A stretch of DNA of 64,000 nt from Glycomyces fuscus (GTDB lineage Bacteria; Actinomycetota; Actinomycetes; Streptosporangiales; Streptosporangiaceae), in the NCBI GenBank assembly GCA_002529455.1, contig NYMS01000019.1, positions 58,559-122,558 of the forward strand, read 5' to 3'. The notes beneath the pieces were generated by a model, which was not told where the DNA came from, searched no databases, and saw only the letters and a program-made list of their open reading frames with translations. Each line of letters opens with the position of its first letter. The first letter of the stretch is position 1. This document shows positions 26,022 to 34,520 of this stretch, piece after piece. A program made the translations under genes and the position numbers.

Positions 26022-26420
26022 TCAGCGTCCGCGCCAGGCCAGCACCGCCGACCACACCGCGACCCCGGTCAGGGCCAGGGCCAGGGGGACGTGCGCCTGG
26101 ATCAGCCCGTAGGTGCCCAGCGCCGCCTGAGCGAAACCGAGCGCGAGGGCCAGCAGGCTGACCAGCAGGACCAGCCGCGGCGCCCCCGGCGCGCGGCCGG
26201 ACCGCCGCCAGTACCAGAGCGCGGACACCGCCTGGAGCCCCGCCGCCACGTGCGTGCCGAAGGCGCCGTAGTAGTGCAGCGGCAGCGCGTCCGTGTTGAA
26301 CGCCACCAGCTGTCCCGCCGTGGAGCCCTCCCACAGCAGGGCCGCCAGGTGCAGCACCACGGCCGCGCGCAGGGCTCGCAGCGGGATCGCGGTCTCGGAG
26401 GTCGTGGTCGCCCGTTCCAT
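26022..26420 (-). CDS. Small four-helix membrane protein, unknown
   Basis: Not recognised by function. The 132-aa protein has about four hydrophobic segments (AVVLHLAALLWEG, GTHVAAGLQAVSALW, LVLLVSLLALALGFAQ, VPLALALTGVAVWSA). The ATG at 26420 has GGTGAG six nt upstream; an upstream in-frame start at 26489 would add a charged, Arg-rich tail. Its place beside ctaB and ctaA hints at a link to respiration, but nothing in the sequence proves it. Confidence 0.65.
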   Translation of the reverse strand: MERATTTSETAIPLRALRAAVVLHLAALLWEGSTAGQLVAFNTDALPLHYYGAFGTHVAAGLQAVSALWYWRRSGRAPGAPRLVLLVSLLALALGFAQAALGTYGLIQAHVPLALALTGVAVWSAVLAWRGR

Positions 26421-26582
26421 GCGCGGCTCACCTTCGGTTCGGGGTCTGGGACGGCTGCGTTCCCCCCGATCCTCGCGCACTCCGGGCACCGGAGCGCCAC
26501 GGTGCGCCCGGCGCGCGGCCCTCCCGCGGTCGGACGGGGGCGAAAGCCGTGGTCGGCCGGGTTCCCGCTACGATCGGTGCCC

Positions 26583-27869
26583 ATGCCCCGTCTCGACAGC
26601 AAGGCCATCCTCCAGGGCCGGCGCTCGCGCTATTCGATGACCCTCATCCTGGGCACCACCGTCAGCGTGGTCTGCATGATCGGGATGCTGGTCTACCTGT
26701 GGCTGCTCGCCCTGGCCGGGGGAGCGGCCGCCGGGATCGACGGAGGGCTCGGCTTCACCGTCAGCCTCGTCGCTGCGGTCATCCCCGTGTGCATCCTCGT
26801 GCCCCTCATCCTCATGCTCGACCGGATCGAGCCCGAGCCCGGCTGGGTGCTGTTCTTCGCCTTCGCCTGGGGCGCGGGCGTGGCCGTGGTGGCCTCCCTG
26901 CTGCTCAACAGCTGGGGCCTGGCCCACGTCACGGTGCCGCTGTTCGGCCGGGACCTGGGCGACTTCCTGGGCACGTCGGCGGTGGCGCCGCTCGTGGAGG
27001 AGAGCGCCAAGGGCGTGGTGCTGCTGATCCTGCTCTGGCGGCGCCGCCACGAACTCGACACCTTCACCGACGGGGTCATCTACGCGGGGATGGTCGCCAC
27101 CGGCTTCGCCTTCACCGAGAACATCCTGTACTTCCTCAGCGCGTTCTTCGACGGCACCCTGGTGGCCACCTTCGCCATCCGCGGACTGATCGCCCCGTTC
27201 GGGCACCCGGTCTACACCGCGATGATCGGCATCGGCGTGGCCCACGCCGCGATGCGCGCCGGAGCCCTGCGCCTGCTGGCCCCCGTCGCCGGGTGGGCCG
27301 CGGCGGTGCTGCTGCACGGACTGTGGAACGGGTCCACCTACTTCGGCTGGTCCGGCCTGGCCGTCGCCTACATGGTGCTGTTCGGCGTGCTCGTGGCGAT
27401 CCTGGGGCTGGCCGCGCGCGACCGCCACCGCCAGATCGGGGCGATCGCCCGCTACCTGCCGCCCTACGTCCCCACGGGCCTGGTCACCCCGGCCGACATC
27501 ACCATGCTCAGCTCCCTGCAGGGGCGCCGGCGGGCCCGCGGGTGGGCGGCGCGCAACGCCGGGCGCAGGGGCCGCGAGGCGATGCGGGAGTACCAGCTCG
27601 CCGCCACCGAGCTCGCGCTACTGCACCGCAGGCTGGACGCCGGACTGCCCGCGCCCGACTGGAAGGTCCACCGGGACTCCTTCCTGGCGCTGATGCACGT
27701 GGCCCGGGACACCTTCCTGGGACGGCTGCCCCAGCCGGTCGCCCCGGGCTGGGCGGAGAACCCCACCGACTCCGGCTTCCTGCGCCGGGCCGACTTCGCC
27801 CACGTCATCGCCCAGACACGGGCCCAACAGGACTACGTTCCCCGTCACGGTCAGCAGGGTCCTCGCTGA
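26583..27869 (+). CDS. PrsW-family intramembrane metalloprotease
   Basis: A 428-aa polytopic protein with the PrsW/CPBP-like catalytic pattern: PLVEESAKG (paired Glu), a GFAFTEN motif, GHPVYT and a late LLHGLWN histidine motif. Bacillus PrsW cuts an anti-sigma factor; the substrate here is unknown. A cytoplasmic, charged C-terminal tail of about 150 residues follows the membrane region. Its last 65 nt overlap the 3' end of ctaA on the other strand. Confidence 0.82.
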   Translation: MPRLDSKAILQGRRSRYSMTLILGTTVSVVCMIGMLVYLWLLALAGGAAAGIDGGLGFTVSLVAAVIPVCILVPLILMLDRIEPEPGWVLFFAFAWGAGVAVVASLLLNSWGLAHVTVPLFGRDLGDFLGTSAVAPLVEESAKGVVLLILLWRRRHELDTFTDGVIYAGMVATGFAFTENILYFLSAFFDGTLVATFAIRGLIAPFGHPVYTAMIGIGVAHAAMRAGALRLLAPVAGWAAAVLLHGLWNGSTYFGWSGLAVAYMVLFGVLVAILGLAARDRHRQIGAIARYLPPYVPTGLVTPADITMLSSLQGRRRARGWAARNAGRRGREAMREYQLAATELALLHRRLDAGLPAPDWKVHRDSFLALMHVARDTFLGRLPQPVAPGWAENPTDSGFLRRADFAHVIAQTRAQQDYVPRHGQQGPR

Positions 27870-28917
27870 GCTCCTGGCCCGGCGGCACCAGGCGCGTGGT
27901 GGAGAAGTACAGGCGGCAGACCGCCACCCAGGTCAGGGCCGAGCCGAGGACGTGCAGGACCACCAGGGCCTCGGGCAGCCCCAGGGCGTACTGGGTGTAG
28001 CCCAGTACGCCCTGGAGGACGACGGTGACCAGCAGGAACAGGCTGCTCATCCGGACCGGCCGCCGGGCCCCGCCCCGGAAGGCGATGACGGCGGCCAGCA
28101 GGGCCCCGGCCAGGGTGAGCCAGGCCAGCGCGGAGTGCAGGCGCGTGACCGCCGCCAGGTCGAAGCCCCAGCGGGGGGCCGCGGCGTCGCCGCCGTGCGG
28201 ACCGGTGCCGGTGACGACGGTCCCCGCGGCCAGCAGCACGAAGCCGACCACGACCAGCCCGACGCTGAGGGCGTGCAGCATGGGGCCCGCGGAGACCTGC
28301 GGCCTGCCCTCGGGCTCCTGGCAGCGCACGTACAGGGCGACCGTGACGAAGACCATCACCATGGACAGCAGGAAGTGCGCGGCCACCGAGGCGGGGTGCA
28401 GGTCGGTCCACACGGTGATGCCGCCGACCACGCCCTGTCCCAGGACGCCGAACGGCACGATGAAGGCCAGCCGGACCAGGTCGCGGCGGCGCGGGCTCAT
28501 CCGCACGACCGCGACGAACGTGATGACGGCGACCGCCAGCACGACGAAGGTGAGCGTCCGGTTGCCGAACTCGATGGCGGCGTTGAGCGCGGCGTGCCCG
28601 GTGTCGATGGGCACGAAGCTCTCCGGCGTGCACTTGGGCCACTCCGAGCAGCCCAGGCCCGAGGAGGTGACGCGCACGGTGGCGCCGGTGACGGCGATCC
28701 CGGCGTTGACGACGATGTTGCCGAGCGCCCAGGCCCGCAGGGACCTCTGCGTGGGCGTCCAGATCGTACGCGCGAGCAGCACCAGAGCGAGCACTCCGGC
28801 GGCCGCGACCGCGATCTGCCAGCCCCACAGGGGGACTCCGAGAAGGACGATGTCCTCCGCCGCGAGCGGGGGGACCGAGTTCGCGGCCAGCACCGCGGAG
28901 GCCGGGGAAACAGACAT
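27805..28917 (-). CDS. ctaA: Haem A synthase (COX15/CtaA family)
   Basis: Oxidises haem O to haem A in the membrane. The 370-aa protein has eight predicted helices, the SSGLGCSEWPKC loop with its paired cysteines, and the conserved His sites in HAALNAAIEFGNR, ASVAAHFLLSM, RLHSALAW and VVLHVLGSALTW. The ATG at 28917 comes right after a TACAGT -10 hexamer with seven nt between, so the transcript is probably leaderless; an upstream in-frame start at 28989 is thus rejected. Convergent and overlapping with the PrsW gene. Confidence 0.9.
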   Translation of the reverse strand: MSVSPASAVLAANSVPPLAAEDIVLLGVPLWGWQIAVAAAGVLALVLLARTIWTPTQRSLRAWALGNIVVNAGIAVTGATVRVTSSGLGCSEWPKCTPESFVPIDTGHAALNAAIEFGNRTLTFVVLAVAVITFVAVVRMSPRRRDLVRLAFIVPFGVLGQGVVGGITVWTDLHPASVAAHFLLSMVMVFVTVALYVRCQEPEGRPQVSAGPMLHALSVGLVVVGFVLLAAGTVVTGTGPHGGDAAAPRWGFDLAAVTRLHSALAWLTLAGALLAAVIAFRGGARRPVRMSSLFLLVTVVLQGVLGYTQYALGLPEALVVLHVLGSALTWVAVCRLYFSTTRLVPPGQELSEDPADRDGERSPVGPVSGR

Positions 28918-28934
28918 ACGACAGACTGTAGTAC
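28918..28934 (-). promoter_or_regulatory. 17-nt motif and promoter of ctaA
   Basis: On the minus strand GTACTACAGTCTGTCGT ends directly at the ATG of ctaA; TACAGT serves as -10. The match to the ctaB copy is 16 of 17, far more than a -10 box needs, so it likely includes an operator. Confidence 0.5.
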
Positions 28935-29122
28935 ATCGCTTCGGGCGCCGGTGCCCGCCCCCTGCGAGCTCTCCCACCTGCGTCGACACCGTCCCCGACG
29001 CAGGGGGAGGGGGCGCCCACGGGTGGGCGCCCCCTCCGCGGCGGTGGGACCTGCTCTCCCGACCGGCCCGACCCCGGGGCTCGTCGGTTCGGGAGGCTCC
29101 GCTTCCGCCGGCCGACCAGCTC

Positions 29123-29317
29123 CTAGCCGGCGTGGTTCGAGATGCACTGGCTGAGCAGGTTCAGGTCCAGGACGAGGAGTCCGAGCCCCTGCTGCTCGTC
29201 CACGCACGCCTGGTAGACGTCGGTGTGGTCCTCGCCCGCGGAGGCGGTTCCGAACCCCATGCCGAGCAGGCCGGCGGTGAACAGAGCGGTCATCATCATC
29301 TTGGCGGTGGTGCGCAT
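29123..29317 (-). CDS. Small secreted peptide, unknown
   Basis: A 64-aa precursor with a Sec signal peptide (MRTTAKMMMTALFTAGLLG, cut likely after TASA) and a mature part of about 38 residues holding two cysteines that could form one disulphide (QACVDEQ and SQCISNH). A GGGGGAG ribosome site precedes the ATG. Size and layout recall small surface proteins of sporulating actinobacteria, but it has no chaplin or rodlin signature. Confidence 0.6.
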   Translation of the reverse strand: MRTTAKMMMTALFTAGLLGMGFGTASAGEDHTDVYQACVDEQQGLGLLVLDLNLLSQCISNHAG

Positions 29318-29465
29318 GGCTCCCCCTTCGAGTACGAGTGGTCCAGCCGATTGGCCGACCCACCAGGACAGATAACCATTTGTGTCCATTCGGAAACACT
29401 GAGTAGCAAAACTCCTGCTCCCGACTTCCCGGACGGGCGCCCCGGCGGCGCCGGAGCCCGCCCGC

Positions 29466-30413
29466 CTACCGCTCTCCGGGATCCTCCCGCGGCGGCCCGG
29501 CGGGCGCCGCGTCGGTTCTGCGGCCGCCCTCGCCGCGCCGGGCCGAGGTGCGCGTGGAACCCGCGCTGGCCGCGATCACGCAGGCCACCGCGAACCACTG
29601 CCACACGGTCAGGAGCTCGCCCAGCAGCACCAGGCCCACGAGCGCCGCGGCGGCGGGCTGGAGGCTCATCAGCACGCCGAAGACGCGCGGCGGCATCCGG
29701 CGCAGCGCGCTCAGCTCCAGCGTGTAGGGCACCACCGAGGACAGCACTCCGACCACCAGGCCGAACAGCAGCAGGCGCCAGTCCAGAAGGGCCGCGCCGC
29801 CCTGGTACACGCCCATCGGCGCCATGACGACCACGCCGACCACGCTGGCGATCGCCAGTCCGGAGGCGCCGCTGAACCGCTGGCCCGTCGACGCGCTGAG
29901 CAGGATGTAGCCCGCCCACGCGACCGCCGCCAGCACGGCGAACACGATGCCCAGCGGGTCCATCGAGCCCGACTCCAGTCCCAGCGCGACCACGCCCAGC
30001 CCGGCCATGCCCGCCCACAGCAGGTCGATCCGGCGCCGCGAGCCCAGGATCGCGATGGCCAGCGGCCCCAGGTACTCGATGGTGACCGCGATCCCGAGCG
30101 GGATGCGCGCGAAGGCCTGGTAGATGAGGAAGTTCATCATCGCCAGCGCGACGCCGTAGCCGACCACCACCAGCCAGTCGGTGCGCGAGCGCGCCCTGAG
30201 CACCGGACGCGCCACCAGGACCAGGAGCACCGCCGAGGTCAGCAGTCGCAGCCACACGACCGCGGCCGGGGGCAGCACGTCGAAGAGGTTCTTGGCCACC
30301 CCGGCGCCGGTCTGGACCGAGACGATGCCGACCATCACCAGCCAGACCGGGGGCACCGCCTCCATCGCGCGGAGCGGGGAGAACGCTGCCTTGGGCCGGG
30401 ACGGGGTGCTCAT
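29466..30413 (-). CDS. EamA/RhtA-type ten-helix exporter
   Basis: A 315-aa drug/metabolite-superfamily transporter with two EamA repeats, each about five helices. The FLIYQAFARIPLGIAVTIEY segment resembles RhtA-type threonine/homoserine exporters. The charged tail after residue 290 is cytoplasmic. It starts six nt after the stop of the small membrane gene upstream, so the two are one unit. The substrate is unknown. Confidence 0.85.
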   Translation of the reverse strand: MSTPSRPKAAFSPLRAMEAVPPVWLVMVGIVSVQTGAGVAKNLFDVLPPAAVVWLRLLTSAVLLVLVARPVLRARSRTDWLVVVGYGVALAMMNFLIYQAFARIPLGIAVTIEYLGPLAIAILGSRRRIDLLWAGMAGLGVVALGLESGSMDPLGIVFAVLAAVAWAGYILLSASTGQRFSGASGLAIASVVGVVVMAPMGVYQGGAALLDWRLLLFGLVVGVLSSVVPYTLELSALRRMPPRVFGVLMSLQPAAAALVGLVLLGELLTVWQWFAVACVIAASAGSTRTSARRGEGGRRTDAAPAGPPREDPGER

Positions 30414-30419
30414 GGGGAA

Positions 30420-30800
30420 TCATCCTACGTTTTCGGGGGCCCTCTCCGCCTCCCCGCCGTCCTCGGCCCGAGTCCGGCTCCCGCGCGGCCGGGCCGCCCC
30501 CGGGGCCCGGGCCACGGCCGCGGCCAGCAGCAGCCCCCAGGCCGCCGTCGCCACCGCGGGCTGGGCCAGGGTCATGACCAGCCCGTGCACCGTCTGGTCC
30601 GCCCGGCCGGTCGACAGCTGCACCCCGATCCACAGGAACGGCAGCGCCGCCGCGAGCAGGTTCACCACCAGCGCGGCCCACACCAGCCCGGGGCGCGCGG
30701 GCCGCCGCCACACCACCAGGGCGCCACCCGCGACGAGCAGGAACAACGGCGGGCCGAGGTAGCGGACCGCGATGAACCAGGGGACTCCGAACGCTTCCAT
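30420..30800 (-). CDS. Small membrane protein, unknown
   Basis: A 126-aa protein with three or four hydrophobic segments (YLGPPLFLLVAGGALVVW, LVWAALVVNLLAAALPFLWIG, LAQPAVATAAWGLLLAAAVA) and an Arg/Glu-rich tail. No family recognised. It is the first gene of a two-gene unit with the EamA exporter. Confidence 0.55.
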   Translation of the reverse strand: MEAFGVPWFIAVRYLGPPLFLLVAGGALVVWRRPARPGLVWAALVVNLLAAALPFLWIGVQLSTGRADQTVHGLVMTLAQPAVATAAWGLLLAAAVARAPGAARPRGSRTRAEDGGEAERAPENVG

Positions 30801-30923
30801 GGCCGGACCCTATCGACCCCCGCTGGCGGCGGGCGAACGTGCACTGAACCGGCGAAGTGGTGTGAAATGGTCCGGGTCGTGGATCGGCACGGCCCCCGCC
30901 CGCAGCCCGCTGGAGTGTCCTCG

Positions 30924-31616
30924 ATGTCCCGACGCCGTGCCCACGCCCCCCATGCCCACGAACGGCACGTCCCCCGCTGGCCGCTCCTGGCCGGAGCGCT
31001 GGCACTGCTGCTGGTGGCCCTCATCGGCGGCTACACCGGGGGCCTGCTCGTGTCCGGCGACGACCGCCCCGAGGACCCGGAGATGACCGTGGCCTCGGGC
31101 ATCCTCGTCCCACCGTCCGGGGCCCCGGAGGCGGAGGAGCCCACCGAGGAGCCGTCGGAGGAGGAAGCGGCCCACCCCGCGGGCCTGGACCCCGCGCTCG
31201 TCTACGCCCTCCAGAACGTCCACGGCGACCGCGTCATGGACGTCGCCGACAACTCCACCGCCAACGGCGCGCCCGTCCACCTGTGGGACCGCCACGACCA
31301 GGCCAACCAGCAGTGGCGGTTCATGCCCCTGGAGGGGGGCTTCTACGAGATCGAGGGCGTGGGCAGCGGCAAACTCCTGGAGATCCCCTCCGACCCGGCC
31401 GCCCAGCCCGGCGCGGCGCTGCTCACCCGCACCGGCTCGCCCAACCAGCACTGGTCCCTCGTCGAGGTCGGTCCGGGCGTGGTCCGCCTGGTCAACCGGG
31501 CCACCGGCCAGGCCCTGGAGGGCCAGGGCGGCGCCCCCGACAACGGCACCAGCGTCGCCCAGGCGCCCGACGGCGGCCACGCCCACCAACAGTGGCGGCT
31601 GCTGCCCGTGGGCTGA
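30924..31616 (+). CDS. Membrane-anchored ricin-type beta-trefoil (RICIN) protein
   Basis: A 230-aa protein: an Arg-rich cytoplasmic start, one membrane helix (LLAGALALLLVALIGGYTGG), an acidic Glu/Pro linker, and a C-terminal RICIN lectin domain of about 130 residues with three repeats, each ending in a Q-x-W motif (QQWRF, QHWSL, QQWRL). It probably binds sugar at the cell surface; the catalytic partner, if any, is not encoded beside it. GGAG lies eight nt before the ATG at 30924; an in-frame GTG at 30868 is a weaker choice. Confidence 0.78.
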   Translation: MSRRRAHAPHAHERHVPRWPLLAGALALLLVALIGGYTGGLLVSGDDRPEDPEMTVASGILVPPSGAPEAEEPTEEPSEEEAAHPAGLDPALVYALQNVHGDRVMDVADNSTANGAPVHLWDRHDQANQQWRFMPLEGGFYEIEGVGSGKLLEIPSDPAAQPGAALLTRTGSPNQHWSLVEVGPGVVRLVNRATGQALEGQGGAPDNGTSVAQAPDGGHAHQQWRLLPVG

Positions 31617-31639
31617 TCCCGGCCGTCCGGACGGGGTTT

Positions 31640-32479
31640 CTACTCCCAGCGGAAGAGGCGGCTGGCCAGGACGCCGCAGACCAGCGCCCACACGGCCAGC
31701 ACCGCGAAAGCGCCCAGGCCGGGCAGGGAGCCGTCGGCCAGGACCGCCCGCAGCCCCGAGCTGAGCGCGGTGATCGGCAGCGCCGACGCCGCCTGTTCCA
31801 GCGGTCCGGGGAAGCTGCTGGTCGGGAAGAGCACCCCGCCCAGGCCCAGCAGCAGCACGTACACCAGGTTGGCCCCGGCCAGGGTCGCCTCGGCCCGCAG
31901 CGTGCCCGCCATCAGCAGGGCCAGCGAGCTGAACGCGGCGGTGGCCAGCAGCACCAGCGCCACGGCCGCCAGCACGCCGACCGGGCCCGCCTCGGGCGAC
32001 CAGCCCAGCGCCAGCGCCACCGCGCACAGCACCACGGCCTGGATCACCTGCACGCCCAGCACGGCCAGGGTCTTGGCGGCCAGCAGGCCGAAGCGCGACA
32101 GCGGGGTCGCCCCCAGCCGCTTGAGCACCCCGTAGCGGCGCTCGAAGCCGGTGCCGATGGCCAGGCCCGTGAACGACGTGGACATCACCGCCAGCGCCAG
32201 TACGCCGGGGGTGAGCGCGTCCACCCTCGGCCCCTCGCCCACGTCCAGCACCGGGGTGAGGCTGAAGCCCACCAGCAGCAGCACGGGGATCACCATGGTC
32301 AGCAGGAACTGCTCGCCGTGGCGCAGCATGACCCGCAGCTCCATCCCGGCCTGCGAGGCGACCATCCGCCACATCGGCGCGGCCCCGGGCGCGGGGGTGA
32401 ACAGCGAGGCGTCGTCGCCTCCGGACGCGGGCGCGCCAGCGGTCGCCCGGGCGGAAGCGGTGGAGGTGTGCTCGGTCAT
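31640..32479 (-). CDS. ABC-2 type transporter permease
   Basis: A 279-aa permease with six membrane helices and the ABC-2 layout; the ERRYGVLKRLGATPLSR motif between helices two and three is typical of drug or daunorubicin-type exporters. Its start overlaps the stop of the ATPase gene (ATGA), so the two subunits are made together. The exported substrate is unknown. Confidence 0.88.
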   Translation of the reverse strand: MTEHTSTASARATAGAPASGGDDASLFTPAPGAAPMWRMVASQAGMELRVMLRHGEQFLLTMVIPVLLLVGFSLTPVLDVGEGPRVDALTPGVLALAVMSTSFTGLAIGTGFERRYGVLKRLGATPLSRFGLLAAKTLAVLGVQVIQAVVLCAVALALGWSPEAGPVGVLAAVALVLLATAAFSSLALLMAGTLRAEATLAGANLVYVLLLGLGGVLFPTSSFPGPLEQAASALPITALSSGLRAVLADGSLPGLGAFAVLAVWALVCGVLASRLFRWE

Positions 32480-33420
32480 CGGTCGCGCAGTTCCCTGCCG
32501 GTGAGTTCGAGGAAGACGTCTTCGAGGGTACGACGTCGCACGTGCAGGTCCTCGGCCAGGATTCCGGCCGAGGCGCACCAGGCGGTGACCGTGGCCAGGA
32601 AATCCGGCCCGGGCGCGCCCGCGCCGCCGGGGGTGACCGCGTACTCGCGGCGGCCGCCGACGGGTCCCTGGGCCTCCACCCGGCTGCCCCCGGGCAGGGC
32701 GGCCTCCAGCAGGGCGGTGTCCACCGGGGCCTCGGTGGAGAAGCGGACCTCGCGGCGCTCCCCGGTCAGCTCGGCGGGGGTGCCCTCGGCGACCACGGCG
32801 CCGCGGTCGATGATGACCACGTCGTCGGCCAGCCGCTCGGCCTCCTCCATGTAGTGCGTGGTCAGGATCACCGCCACACCCGCCTCGCGCAGGGCTGCCA
32901 CCAGGTCCCAGGTGGCCATGCGCGCCTGCGGGTCCAGGCCCGCGGTGGGCTCGTCCAGGAAGACCAGTTCGGGGCGGCCGATCACGGCGCAGGCCAGGGA
33001 CAGGCGCTGCTGCTGGCCGCCGGACAGGCGGCGGAAGGGCGTGGTGGCCACCGAGGTCAGGCCCAGCCGCTCCAGCAGCAGGCGCGGCTCGATCGGCCGG
33101 GCGTGGAAGGAGGCCATCAGCCGCAGCCACTCGGCGGCGCGGGCGCCGGTGGGCACGCCGCCGGACTGGGGCATCACCCCGACGCGGGGCTTGAGGGAGC
33201 CGGCGTCGGCGACGGGGTCCAGGCCCAGCACCCGCACCCTTCCGCCGTCCGCGTGGCGGAAGCCCTCGCAGATCTCGATGGTGCTGGTCTTGCCCGCGCC
33301 GTTGGGTCCGAGCAGTGCCGTCACCGCGCCCCGGCGTGCGCTGAAGGTGAGGCCGGTGACTGCGGTGGTGGCACCGTAGCGCTTGACCAGGTCGACGACC
33401 TCGACCGCGGCTGTGTCCAT
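32476..33420 (-). CDS. ABC transporter ATP-binding protein (daunorubicin-resistance type)
   Basis: A 314-aa ATPase with Walker A GPNGAGKT, Q-loop VMPQSGG, signature LSGGQQQRLSLA, Walker B LVFLDEPTAGLD and switch His in TTHYMEEAE. The C-terminal roughly 90-residue domain with RRRTLEDVFLELTGREL is typical of the DrrA family. The ATG at 33420 gives a normal N-terminus; the in-frame start at 33513 adds Arg/Ala-rich sequence. Confidence 0.9.
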   Translation of the reverse strand: MDTAAVEVVDLVKRYGATTAVTGLTFSARRGAVTALLGPNGAGKTSTIEICEGFRHADGGRVRVLGLDPVADAGSLKPRVGVMPQSGGVPTGARAAEWLRLMASFHARPIEPRLLLERLGLTSVATTPFRRLSGGQQQRLSLACAVIGRPELVFLDEPTAGLDPQARMATWDLVAALREAGVAVILTTHYMEEAERLADDVVIIDRGAVVAEGTPAELTGERREVRFSTEAPVDTALLEAALPGGSRVEAQGPVGGRREYAVTPGGAGAPGPDFLATVTAWCASAGILAEDLHVRRRTLEDVFLELTGRELRDR

Positions 33421-33605
33421 GGGCCCTGAGTCTACGTGCGGCCCGGCGGAGGGCTTCACCGCCCCGGCCCGGGCGGCGCGGGCCCGGCGGCGCGCCGGAC
33501 ACGGCGTCCGCATTCCGATACGGGTGTCTCGTTATGTGGACAGCGGGAAGAGTCGCGCGCCCGTCCTTGTTCGGTCGGGAGGGTTGCCGGTGTGTGAACA
33601 CCCTG

Positions 33606-33619
33606 TTAGGCAAGCCTTT
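33606..33619 (+). promoter_or_regulatory. Candidate iron box (DmdR/IdeR type) upstream of sufR
   Basis: TTAGGCAAGCCTTT is a near-palindrome close to the actinobacterial TTAGGnTAGnCTAACCTAA box half-sites. It lies in the 304-nt gap before sufR, which holds no gene. Iron control of Fe-S assembly would make sense; the match is partial. Confidence 0.35.
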
Positions 33620-33673
33620 CCTTGGTGATCAAGTCCATGGGGTCGGGTTTGCCTCGGCGGACTTATTTACGCC

Positions 33674-33688
33674 ACACTGATGTTGTCA
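33674..33688 (+). promoter_or_regulatory. Candidate SufR operator
   Basis: ACACT-GATGT-TGTCA fits, with one mismatch, the ACACT-N5-TGTGA pattern bound by mycobacterial SufR in front of its own operon. It lies 37-51 nt before the sufR start, where autoregulation would act. Confidence 0.5.
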
Positions 33689-33724
33689 AAAGCAGGAGCC
33701 GCGTCCGAGAGGGAGGGGGAGACC

Positions 33725-34501
33725 GTGTCCGAAACGTCCGGTGCGCTCCGTGTCCCGACCGGACCGGAGCGCGGGGCCGAGACCGGCACCCGCGCCCGGG
33801 TCGCGCGGCTCATCCTGGAGAAGGGCCCGGTCACCGCCTCCGCGCTGGGAGAGCGGCTCGGGCTCACCCCGGCGGCCATCCGCCGCCACCTCGACAACCT
33901 GACCAGCGAGGGCATGGTCGAGGCCCGCGACGCCCGGCCCCACGGCGGACGACGACGCCGGGGCCGTCCGGCGCGCGTCTTCGCCATCACCGAGGCCGGA
34001 CGGGACGCCTTCGTCCACGCCTACGACGACCTCGCCACCAGCGCGCTCCGCTTCCTGGCCGACACGGCCGGTCCCGGGGCCGTCGGCGAGTTCGCCCGCA
34101 GCCAGGTCGCCGACCTGGAGCGGCGCTACAAGCCCCTGCTGGACGCGGTGCCCGCCGAGCAGCGCGTCCGTCTGCTGGCAGAGGCACTCTCCAACGACGG
34201 CTACGCCGCCACCGCGGGCCAGGCGCCCGCACCGGGCGGCGGCGATCAGCTGTGCCAGCACCACTGCCCCGTCGCGCACGTGGCCGCCGAGTTCCCGCAA
34301 CTCTGTGAGGCCGAGATCGAGGCCTTCGCGCGGCTGCTGGGCACCCCGGTGCGCAGGCTGGCCACCATCGCCCACGGCGACGGTGTGTGCACCACGCACG
34401 TCACCCCACGGGGGGACGCGGCGAGCGGGGAGAACGGCACCCCCGCGTCCAAGGCCATCCGCCAGGCGGCGGGCGGCTCAGTTCACCACAAGGACGTCTG
34501 A
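33725..34501 (+). CDS. sufR: SufR, Fe-S-sensing repressor of the suf operon
   Basis: A 258-aa regulator with a winged helix (about 20-90: [19 protein letters not shown], followed by the [12 protein letters not shown] wing) and a C-terminal sensor holding [21 protein letters not shown], the cysteines that bind the Fe-S cluster. When the cluster is present the protein represses suf. The GTG at 33725 has GGGAGGGGGA upstream; an ATG at 33680 overlaps the operator. First gene of the operon, 19 nt before sufB. Confidence 0.92.
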   Translation: MSETSGALRVPTGPERGAETGTRARVARLILEKGPVTASALGERLGLTPAAIRRHLDNLTSEGMVEARDARPHGGRRRRGRPARVFAITEAGRDAFVHAYDDLATSALRFLADTAGPGAVGEFARSQVADLERRYKPLLDAVPAEQRVRLLAEALSNDGYAATAGQAPAPGGGDQLCQHHCPVAHVAAEFPQLCEAEIEAFARLLGTPVRRLATIAHGDGVCTTHVTPRGDAASGENGTPASKAIRQAAGGSVHHKDV

Positions 34502-34520
34502 GTCCAGGAGGAGTCCGCGC

